From positions 1 to 33,975 of the forward strand of contig NZ_FQYX01000037.1 in assembly GCF_900141935.1 (NCBI RefSeq): a stretch of 33,975 nucleotides of DNA. Reading direction: 5' to 3'. Under the pieces are notes generated by a model. That model had not been told where the DNA came from, made no database searches, and saw only the letters and a list, made by a program, of their open reading frames with translations. This document shows, piece by piece, positions 24,889 through 33,200 of this stretch (its first letter is position 1; every line of letters begins with the position of its first letter). Source of the stretch: Arenibacter nanhaiticus (GTDB taxonomy: Bacteria; Bacteroidota; Bacteroidia; Flavobacteriales; Flavobacteriaceae). Position numbers and translations under genes: made by a program.

Positions 24889-25524
24889 ATGAAAAAAAGT
24901 ATTGCCTACACCGTTCTTATCTTGTTAACCGGAATCTCTTTGGTTTTAACAATTTGCCATTACCTGGTAGAAATTTCTACAGAAGACAAAACCTATTGGA
25001 ATATTCACGAAATACCTAATAACAACGTGGGATTAGTTTTGGGCACTTCCCATAAATTGATAGGCGGAAAATCTAACCCCTATTACACCAATAGAATCCA
25101 AGCTACTATAAATTTATTCAAAGCCGGAAAAATCGATTTTATATTGGTCAGTGGCGATAATAGTAGTCGCTACTACAACGAACCTAAAGTCTTTAGAAGA
25201 GATCTGATAAAGGGAGGTATTCCGGCTAATAAAATATTTATGGATTATGCCGGTTTTAGAACCTTAGATTCCATCGTACGGGCCCAAGCTGTTTTTGGAT
25301 TAGACCAATTAACCGTAATATCACAAGAGTTCCATAACGAACGAGCCATTTACCTCGCCAAAAAGAAAGGGATTGATGTTATTGGATTCAATGCTAGGGA
25401 TATTGATGGGAAATCAGGTCAAAAAGTACGTATACGCGAGTATTTTGCCAGGGTTAAGCTGTTTGTAGACTTGGCCCTAAATACACAGCCTAAATTTTTT
25501 GGAGAAAAAGTCGATATTAAATAA
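24889..25524 (+). CDS. SanA/YdcF-family membrane-anchored protein (DUF218)
   Basis: The 211-residue protein has an N-terminal anchor at about residues 5-27 and one DUF218 domain facing the periplasm. Motifs fitting the family are GLVLGTSHKL near residue 48, FILVSGDNSSRYYNEP near 84, LDSIVRAQAVFG near 125 and VISQEFHNERAIYLAKKKG near 142. SanA-type proteins contribute to envelope integrity, for instance resistance to large antibiotics in enterics, by an unknown mechanism. Upstream are a run of eight C (24826-24833), an inverted repeat GAGTAA-n6-TTACTC (24801-24818) and a near-consensus -7 TATCTTTC (24862-24869). The divalent-transporter-like gene follows after 88 bp. Confidence 0.88.
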   Translation: MKKSIAYTVLILLTGISLVLTICHYLVEISTEDKTYWNIHEIPNNNVGLVLGTSHKLIGGKSNPYYTNRIQATINLFKAGKIDFILVSGDNSSRYYNEPKVFRRDLIKGGIPANKIFMDYAGFRTLDSIVRAQAVFGLDQLTVISQEFHNERAIYLAKKKGIDVIGFNARDIDGKSGQKVRIREYFARVKLFVDLALNTQPKFFGEKVDIK

Positions 25525-25612
25525 CCTCTTTTAGAAAAATAATCCCAATAAATAGTATTTTAGATTTTCCAAACCTATCAAGCTGTCGACACTTAGGAAT
25601 CTAATTAAAAAT

Positions 25613-26833
25613 TTGGGGCCAGGCCTTCTTTTTGCAAGCATGGCCATTGGAACATCCCATTTGGTATTGTCTACCAAAGCGGGTGCTCAATATGGGTGGA
25701 TCATGATTTTCCCTATTCTTTTGGCCAATATTTTTAAATATCCATTTTTTGAATTTGGCGTTAGGTATACCAATATCACAAATAGGACACTTATAGAAGG
25801 CTACCTAAATCGCGGCAAGTCCTATTTAATATTTTATGCCCTTATTACCTTGGTAAATACTTTTACCATACTTGCAGCCCTATATGTTGTAACCTCCGGA
25901 TTATTTATCAATCTTATACAACTTCCAGAGCTTTCTTTCGATTTGGTAGCAATAGGACTCTTTGTTTTTATTAGTTTAATACTAATTATAGGGCGTTATA
26001 GCTTTCTAGAAATTTCCTTAAAATACGTTGTCAGCATTTTGTTCGTAGCCTTATTGGTCACTACAGTTTTGGTTATTGCCAATGGTAAGGTTAGCGAGGT
26101 GCCCAATTTTAAGGCGCCCAAGATTTTTGATGAAGTGGGGATCCTATTTTTAATAGGGTTAATGGGATGGATGCCCACCACGGTAGAGGCTTCGAGCTGG
26201 ATAAGTCTATGGAGTGTAGAAAAATTTAACAGTACAAAGACAAAACCCTCGATTAAGGAGGCGCTCCATGAATTTAAATTCGGGTATTACACAACAGCCC
26301 TACTTGCCGTATTCTTCTTAATAATTGGATGGCTTACCCTCTATGGTACCCAGACCGAATTAAGTGGAAATGCCGTGATCTTTGCAGACCAAATAGTACA
26401 AATATTTACAACCAATATAGGTCTTTGGTCCTACTTCCTTATTGCCATCGCTGCCTTTGCTACCATGTTCAGTACCTGTATGACCGCACATGATGCCATT
26501 GCCAGGGTCAGCATTGACACCCTTAAACTGTTGTTTCCTAAAAGTATTAAACCAACAAAAAACCTTTTTTCTTTTGCCATATTGTTATTGGCCATTATTA
26601 ATTTCTCGGTCATCCACTATTTCGCGGCCAATATGGGACAACTGATTGCCTTAGCTACCTTTGTTTCCTTTGTTATGGCGCCCATTATTGGATATATGAA
26701 TCTTAAAAATGTTATGAGCGATGAAATACCAGAAATTTATCGCCCTAACAAAAGCCTCCAAATATTAAGTTATTTAGGAATCGTATTTCTAGGTGTTTTT
26801 TCTGTTTACTATTGTTGGATGGTTCTATGGTAG
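25613..26833 (+). CDS. Nramp-like transporter lacking canonical metal-site motifs
   Basis: The protein of at least 406 residues has about eleven hydrophobic segments and starts GPGLLFASMAIGTSHLVLST, which aligns with the first segment of Nramp/NrMT divalent-metal transporters. Canonical Nramps have Asp-Pro-Gly-Asn in that segment and Met-Pro-His in the sixth. Here they are GTSH (residues 13-16) and MPTTVE (from Met187), so classical Mn/Fe transport is doubtful. No ATG start fits: the codon at 25613 is TTG. The frame stays open upstream to a stop at 25553, giving a more natural LRNLIKNLGPGLL N-terminus from a non-ATG codon such as CTG at 25583. The real start is unresolved. Confidence 0.85.
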   Translation: MGPGLLFASMAIGTSHLVLSTKAGAQYGWIMIFPILLANIFKYPFFEFGVRYTNITNRTLIEGYLNRGKSYLIFYALITLVNTFTILAALYVVTSGLFINLIQLPELSFDLVAIGLFVFISLILIIGRYSFLEISLKYVVSILFVALLVTTVLVIANGKVSEVPNFKAPKIFDEVGILFLIGLMGWMPTTVEASSWISLWSVEKFNSTKTKPSIKEALHEFKFGYYTTALLAVFFLIIGWLTLYGTQTELSGNAVIFADQIVQIFTTNIGLWSYFLIAIAAFATMFSTCMTAHDAIARVSIDTLKLLFPKSIKPTKNLFSFAILLLAIINFSVIHYFAANMGQLIALATFVSFVMAPIIGYMNLKNVMSDEIPEIYRPNKSLQILSYLGIVFLGVFSVYYCWMVLW

Positions 26834-26985
26834 TGCTGTCTGACATCCCATTCTTACTGCTACGACGAGAATATCCGATACATCAAATTTTAAACAAGAT
26901 TCTTACAATTAATTCAATAAAACAGCGTTTTTGTTTATGTATTAAAAAGAAAACTACCTAACGGTTTAACTTATTTTTAACGCTC

Positions 26986-26993
26986 CATATTTG
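26986..26993 (+). promoter_or_regulatory. Candidate promoter of the small basic-protein gene
   Basis: CATATTTG matches TAnnTTTG at seven of eight positions, with a TTTA at 26965-26968 spaced 17 bp upstream. A start site just downstream would exclude the ATG-like start at 26991 and favour the ATG at 27027. Confidence 0.4.
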
Positions 26994-27026
26994 CATTTGG
27001 CTCATATAACCACAACCTTTGTACTT

Positions 27027-27239
27027 ATGGATGATAAAGGATTTAGAATGAAATTGATCAATATTAGTAGAAAAACGAGAAATGAGAAGCGATTTAACCC
27101 CAAAATGGGTATTTTAAATGCGAAAGTAACTTACATTAAAAAAGTCATTCTCGGTATCCCTATCAAAACCCTTCACCGTTATCGAGAAACATATTACGGA
27201 GAAATAAAAGATTGTAAAAATTGTGTTCTTAGCAGATAA
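27027..27239 (+). CDS. Small basic protein of unknown function
   Basis: The ATG at 27027 gives a 70-residue, strongly basic product rich in Lys and Arg, starting MDDKGFRMKLINISRKTR and ending with a C-x2-C pair (DCKNCVLSR). I do not recognise a family. The upstream open frame to 26991 would start inside the promoter-like element. Support comes from a candidate promoter, a good following terminator and protein-like composition, with no overlap with another gene. It could bind nucleic acid or a metal, but that is only suggested by its charge and cysteines. Confidence 0.55.
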   Translation: MDDKGFRMKLINISRKTRNEKRFNPKMGILNAKVTYIKKVILGIPIKTLHRYRETYYGEIKDCKNCVLSR

Positions 27240-27276
27240 GCAAAGACATTTCTTAATAGGATACCCATTACAATAG

Positions 27277-27307
27277 AAAATCCCAGCTTTAACCGAGCTG
27301 GGATTTT
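27277..27307. terminator. Bidirectional terminator for the small gene and the OmpA-family operon
   Basis: AAAATCCCAGCT (27277-27288) pairs perfectly with AGCTGGGATTTT (27296-27307) around a 7-nt loop. A T-run on the plus strand and A-run symmetry let it serve both the plus-strand small gene and the minus-strand operon ending at 27328. Confidence 0.9.
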
Positions 27308-27327
27308 TTGTGTCTTTCAGTTTTTTA

Positions 27328-29253
27328 CTAGTCCTGATAATTAAGCACCACAATCAACGACCTTTCGTTTTTATTGTGCAGTATATCCAGACAGAAAACA
27401 CCATTTTTACAATTATTGGTCAGCCTTTCTTCTCCATATCCTACAACCTCAATAATGTTCGTTTGAGAAACCCCGTTCTGTATCAGGTATTTATTAATGG
27501 CATTCGATCTTTTTTGAGAAAGTGTAAGATTGGCACTGTCTCCCCCTCTACTATCTGTATGCGATTCTATTCTTAGTCGGAGATGTGGAAATCTGCTGAT
27601 AACATCGACGACCTTATCCAATTCTTGGGCTATCTCGGGAGTTATATAGCTGTCGCCTTTGGTAAAATAAAACTTGTTCAATTTTATCACCGGCTGTCCT
27701 TCTTTTTGCTCTACTAAATCGTCCAAAAACTTAATCCCCATATTCAAAGACCTCTTCTGTATTTCTTCTAATTCCGGAGCCTCGTAGGTAACCGAAAAAA
27801 TAGAATGTCGGTCCTTAGTAGCCTCAATAGTGACCGTATCTTCAAAAGGCACCTCTACCCTATAACGACCTTCAGAATCTGTGGTTAACTCTTTAATAAC
27901 ATTTCCCTGTTTATTTAATAACCGTAACTGTGCGTTGGCGATTCCTCTATTAGAAGCTAAATTGACTACCATTCCTTTGAGGGCCAAAGTCTTTAACCCT
28001 AAGTTTTCCTGGACTTTAAACCCATATATATCATCATTGCCCTTACCTCCTTCCCTATTAGAAGAAAAATACCCAATCAATCCATTATTGTCCGACCTTT
28101 TAATAATAAATCCAAAATCGTCTTTTGGCGAATTTATACCCTCACCCAGATTTATGGGAAGACTAAAACTATTGTCTTCCTGTAGGTTGGATTTGTAAAT
28201 ATCCATTCCTCCCAACCCATAAAATATATCTGAAGAAAAGTATAAAGTATTTTCAAAGATATAGGGCGCAATTTCATTCCCAGGGGTATTGATCCTTGGC
28301 CCTAAATTAATTGGACCCGACATTATTAGGCCGTCATTGGTATACACATAGTAAATATCGGTACCTCCTAAACTATCCTCAAAATTCGCAGCAAAAAACA
28401 GTCTACCTGTTTTAGCCTCAAAAAAAGGATAATAAAAAGATGTGTTTAAATCGCGGAGTACATATTTAAAAGACCCCCTTCCATTTCCCATGCCTATGGA
28501 TAAGGCATTTTTACCCTTCTCACTAAATTGTAAATAATCGTCTTCCGAATTAGACAATATATAGAATATATAATCTAATTCTTTAGAGTAATAAGGGGTG
28601 GCCTGGTGAAATTTTGATTCGGCAATCCCTTTAAATGCCTCTGGGGTTACTATATCGCCCTGGCTGTTTAAAGCAGCTTCATAAATATCTAAATATGCTT
28701 CCCCCGAGGGTTCATATATATTTTTGCCTTTTTGAGGTCTATCACTAGAAAACAATATTTTGTCTTTATAAAAGGTTGGAGAAAAATCGGCTTGGGCACT
28801 ATTGCTGCTTACATTAAATATTTTATAATCCGATACATCCTTTGTATCGGATGTAATTAATGATTCATTAAAGCCAGTATTCTCCAACAATTCTCCAGAT
28901 AGGGCTGGTTTTTTCGCTTCAAAATACTTTTTCACACCTTCCAGATCGGAAGTATAAGATAGGGATTGTAGCATTCTATTAAAGTGATACTTGGACATGC
29001 TCGTATCTTTTTGGAACATATTGACATAAATCTCGGCCGACTTTTTATAATCGGAAGTTTTAAAATAGGCGTCGGCCAAGTTTAAATATTGCTTATTGGA
29101 AAGCGCTCCTTCCCGTAATTCTTTCTGATATTCCTTTATGGCCTCATTATAGGAGTACTCAAAGAACAATACGTCTCCTTTCGATTGTTTCACTTGGGAA
29201 AAAGCGATCGAAGTAAGCATCGTAAAAATTAAGGCTATGTATTGTATCCTCAT
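27328..29253 (-). CDS. TPR/beta-propeller/OmpA-family outer-membrane-associated protein (PorE-like)
   Basis: The 641-residue protein has a signal peptide (about residues 1-19, ending AFSQ). TPR-like helices follow to ~110, with YNEAIKEYQKELREG. WD40-like PD40 repeats run from ~150-420 with repeated FSSDR/FSSNREGG patterns, then a CarboxypepD_reg-like beta domain (~435-510), then a C-terminal OmpA domain (~525-641). The OmpA domain shows the peptidoglycan-binding pattern ESHTDSRGGDSANLTLSQKR. This domain order is that of T9SS PorE-like proteins. It is the last gene of the adhesin operon, 12 bp behind the PorP/SprF gene, and could anchor the exported adhesin complex to the cell wall. Confidence 0.92.
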   Translation of the reverse strand: MRIQYIALIFTMLTSIAFSQVKQSKGDVLFFEYSYNEAIKEYQKELREGALSNKQYLNLADAYFKTSDYKKSAEIYVNMFQKDTSMSKYHFNRMLQSLSYTSDLEGVKKYFEAKKPALSGELLENTGFNESLITSDTKDVSDYKIFNVSSNSAQADFSPTFYKDKILFSSDRPQKGKNIYEPSGEAYLDIYEAALNSQGDIVTPEAFKGIAESKFHQATPYYSKELDYIFYILSNSEDDYLQFSEKGKNALSIGMGNGRGSFKYVLRDLNTSFYYPFFEAKTGRLFFAANFEDSLGGTDIYYVYTNDGLIMSGPINLGPRINTPGNEIAPYIFENTLYFSSDIFYGLGGMDIYKSNLQEDNSFSLPINLGEGINSPKDDFGFIIKRSDNNGLIGYFSSNREGGKGNDDIYGFKVQENLGLKTLALKGMVVNLASNRGIANAQLRLLNKQGNVIKELTTDSEGRYRVEVPFEDTVTIEATKDRHSIFSVTYEAPELEEIQKRSLNMGIKFLDDLVEQKEGQPVIKLNKFYFTKGDSYITPEIAQELDKVVDVISRFPHLRLRIESHTDSRGGDSANLTLSQKRSNAINKYLIQNGVSQTNIIEVVGYGEERLTNNCKNGVFCLDILHNKNERSLIVVLNYQD

Positions 29254-29265
29254 ATCATATCTGTT

Positions 29266-30252
29266 TTAGAAAAATCTTGGACTATCGATCTGCTTTGGTT
29301 TTCCCTTCTGGTCTTGCCTTTTCTCTTTATTAGCAGTATCTCCTCTTCCAAAATAAAATTTTAGTATCACTTCATGTGAACCTTGACTGTACTCTGCTAA
29401 ACCATTGGTGTTATAGTCATAGGAATACCCTAAAAATGTTCCTTTAGATATCTGTATCCCGGCCAGACCACTAACGGCATTATCCCATCTATAAGAAGCT
29501 CCTAGGGTAAGGAGGTCGCTAATTAAAAAGTTAGCCGATAGGTTCGTATTCAATGGCGAACCGTTTAAATAATTCAACAAAAAAGCCGGTTTAAACTTTA
29601 GGTTCTCCGACAGTTCAAACACATAGCCTCCAATAAAATTAAATTGCATTTTGTCTTCTACTATGGTTGCTACCTCATCTGCATAAATGCCATTGGTTAA
29701 AAAATTAGGCACCGATAGCCCCAAATACCAATCTTCCTCATAAAGGAAAACCCCCGCTCCCAAGGTGGGATAAAATTTATTGAACTTGTCCGAGGTCACC
29801 AAAGGTTCATTAGGGTTCTCAAAGTCCCCTTTGGTATAATCTACATTTAAGAGTGATCCCCCAGCATCGATTCCGAAGGACAACTTGGTTTCTTGGGACA
29901 ACATCACTTGAAAGGAATAGGCGAAATCTACATATGTTTGGGAGGTGGGTCCCAATTCATCGCTAATGATATTAAACCCTAATCCGTGTTTTTCATTGGC
30001 CAATGGAATGTTGAGGCCAAACCTGATGGTCCTTGGTGCCCCCGGAATTCCAGACCACTGTTCTCTGTACAGTCCGCTCATATCCGTCGTTTCTACCGTC
30101 CCCACATAAGCGGGATTAAAACTTCCAATATTGTACATATATTGAGTGTATTGAGGCTCCTTTTGCCCCATTACCACCAAGGTTGCACTACAAAATATAA
30201 TGCAAAAAATGAAAAATCTTCTATACGGTATACCCTTTGTTCTATTACCCAT
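29266..30252 (-). CDS. PorP/SprF-family T9SS outer-membrane protein
   Basis: The 328-residue protein has a signal peptide with hydrophobic core FFIFCIIFCSATLVVMGQ. Family-typical QYTQYMYNIGSFNPAYVG follows directly at the mature N-terminus, then GLYREQWSGIPGAPRTI and a long series of amphipathic strands ending in EVILKFYFGR. PorP/SprF proteins are outer-membrane beta-barrels that pair with type IX secretion cargo. In flavobacteria SprF is needed to secrete and attach the adhesin SprB, a type B sorted protein. Here it follows a type B adhesin by 8 bp, so they should be partners. Which T9SS cargo it serves is inferred from position. Confidence 0.93.
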   Translation of the reverse strand: MGNRTKGIPYRRFFIFCIIFCSATLVVMGQKEPQYTQYMYNIGSFNPAYVGTVETTDMSGLYREQWSGIPGAPRTIRFGLNIPLANEKHGLGFNIISDELGPTSQTYVDFAYSFQVMLSQETKLSFGIDAGGSLLNVDYTKGDFENPNEPLVTSDKFNKFYPTLGAGVFLYEEDWYLGLSVPNFLTNGIYADEVATIVEDKMQFNFIGGYVFELSENLKFKPAFLLNYLNGSPLNTNLSANFLISDLLTLGASYRWDNAVSGLAGIQISKGTFLGYSYDYNTNGLAEYSQGSHEVILKFYFGRGDTANKEKRQDQKGKPKQIDSPRFF

Positions 30253-30260
30253 AGTTTATC

Positions 30261-33200
30261 TTATCTTATAATTTGGAGCCAACCTTTCTTAACCTGAGTT
30301 CCCTCGCCAAGGTGTAAAATGTAAAAATATGTTCCCTTTGGCAGATCCCCGTTTTTACCGGTTCCAGACCAAGTATTATCATATTTTTTGGTGGCAAAAA
30401 CCTGGTTGCCATACCTGTCGTAAATTTCTAAAGTTGTGTTGGGATACGACTGTATATCGTTAATCTTTAACACATCGTTTATACCATCATTATTTGGAGA
30501 TATCTGATTAAAAACAAATCCACTTTCACCATTAGAACGTGCTCCAACGATTATATCAACAAAAGCAATATTATTATCCTCATTGTTGTCATTTGGAAAA
30601 GTATCTACAATCCTAACCGTATTTCTAAAGGATCCCTCAATGGGAACGCTCACCCTAATTTCCAAGGTATTCATCTCATTGCCCAAAATTTCTGGTAATT
30701 CCCATACCCCAACTATTTCATCATAGGTCCCCTTGGTGGCCGTGTGGGATACATATTCAAATCCTATAGAAGAATCTATCAACTCGTTAATCCTTACCGC
30801 TGTAACCCTCCTTGGGCTATTGTTGGTCAGGAGTATCGTAAATACTATTTCATCGCCTACCAAAGGGTTATCCTTATCAACACTTTTTTCTAGCCCCAAG
30901 TCTATATCGTCGGGTGGATTAACCATTATATCAATCGAAGATGTATTGTTGGCCACGTTGCTATCCGCTGGTTGAGATTGACTAACGGTGGCTGTATTTG
31001 TATAATTCCCTTCAGCGATCGTTAATAAGGTTATTTCTAAACGTACCGTTTCTCCCATCTCTATGCTATCAATTTCCCATAAGCCGCTAAGCTCATTAAA
31101 ACTACCTAAAGAAGCAGTGTGGGAAATATATTCCAAGCCAGCGATATCACTAATGGGATCATTGATTTCAATAGTATTGATAGCAGTTTGGCTTAAATTG
31201 CTTACTGCAATGGTATATACCACTTGGTCTCCTAACCTTGGAGATTGGTTGTTGACTGTTTTTACAATCGCTAAGTCTATTATACAAGCCGAAGATATAT
31301 TTGGAATACAGGGGTTATCATTGGCCGGATCTAGTTGATCTACAATTCCGTCATTATCAGAATCCAATATATTGGAGTCCAGGGCATCTATGATACCATC
31401 CCCGTCTGTATCTATTGGGTTATTTACATCATCCCCAACTTCCTGGCCATCATCGATACCGTCACCATCTGAATCTGCATTGTTAGGATCTGTTCCTAGT
31501 ACTATCTCATTGTCATCTATAATACCATCATTGTCCGTATCGATGGTACAATCGGAAACACTTATCGTTATAGAAACCGAAGAATTGGTACAGGGTGCCT
31601 GAGCACCATTGGTGGTATATGTAAACAGGTAATCACCATTGGCTAAACCTTCAAAATCGACTATATTACCCGTTCCAATTTCTATTGTCGTAACAGGCCC
31701 TGAGCTAAATACCCACTCCCCGCTATCGGCATCCGATAATTGGTTATCCAAAGCCACGGTGGTAGGGCCATCGTCACTAACAATACTACATGCCGTGGTG
31801 TTAGAAGGTACCCCTGGGGAAACCTCTGGAAAAACAGCTGCTATGACCGGTATACGGGTAGAATTACAACCATCTTCGGAAGAGGCCACATAATAGGTGG
31901 TAGTTGCCGTAAGAATAGGCGTTGTAAAACTGGTGCCTGTGCCTAAAATTGGACCTCCAATAGCTGCAGCATACCAATTTAAAATGCCCTCATCTACTAT
32001 TGCCTCTAAAACGACTGTTCCTTCTCCACAACGTTCGGCCCCGGTAGTACTGGTTATTATTGGGGAATTTTTAAAGTCGAGGGTTATTTCCAAAGCTGGA
32101 CTAGCGCAGCCATTAACCGCGTCATAGAAAAAACCGTAATAGGTCCCAGGAAATTCCGAATCAACAATAGAAGATCCCAAATGATTGGCTTCATCGGTCA
32201 GATCAATAATATCCGTACTCCATGTCAGTACTGTCCCGGCTGGAGGAACGCTATTGGTATAGGCATTTAGATCTTGATTAGGAACATCACAAAAAACAGT
32301 CGCTACCTCCGTATTTAATACTGGTGCTATTGGTCCGGCAGGGCAGGTTTCATCGTCCAGGATAGTACCTAAGCCTTCTCCGTCTCCTATACTCACCAAA
32401 ACATTTGTCGTACTCGATAAGTTTAAGGTAAAACTTTCATCCTCTAGTTCTACGATATTATCATTGATAATGGGCACTGAAACAGTTTGGGTTTCGCCAT
32501 CGTTACCGCTAAAGGTAACAGCCCCTGTTACTGATGTATAATCTTCCCCCGCAATGGCCGTACCGTCTACAGTGTTATAGTTGACATCAAAACTACCGAT
32601 AGAAGACCCTGTGAGGGTAAGGGTAAAGACTGCTTCGCTCTGATTCTCTGCTACAATAACATCATCTATGGTTATGTTGGCCGAATCATTGTCCGTAATA
32701 CTAACCGTCGCAGAAGCATTTCCTATAGTTATATTTCCAATTCCCTCTACATTGCTAACATTGACAAAAAATGTCTCACTAGGCTCTACAAATAGGTCAT
32801 CATTAATATCAACAACTATATTTTGGCTTTCCCCATTATTGCCAACAAAACTGAGCTCTCCATTAACAGCCATATAATCAAATAATGCACCAGCTGTGGC
32901 AGTATTGTTCTGAGTCGCATAATCGACCGTAAAGCTATTGGCCACATTCCCAAAAAGTGTAACCGTTAGCACAGCAGTACCTACCCCTTCGTTCACCGTT
33001 ACGGTTGTGGTATTGATGGCTATAGTGGCCTGGTCTATATCGAGGTTTAATACATCAACATCGGCTACATCCGCCCCGGAGATAGTGTTATAATTAGCAT
33101 CTGCCGAAGTAACATTTCCCGTTATTATAGTATAATTTTGGTTGCCATCAACAGTATTATCAGCGACTCCTGTCACAGTCACCGGAACTCCCATTTGCCA

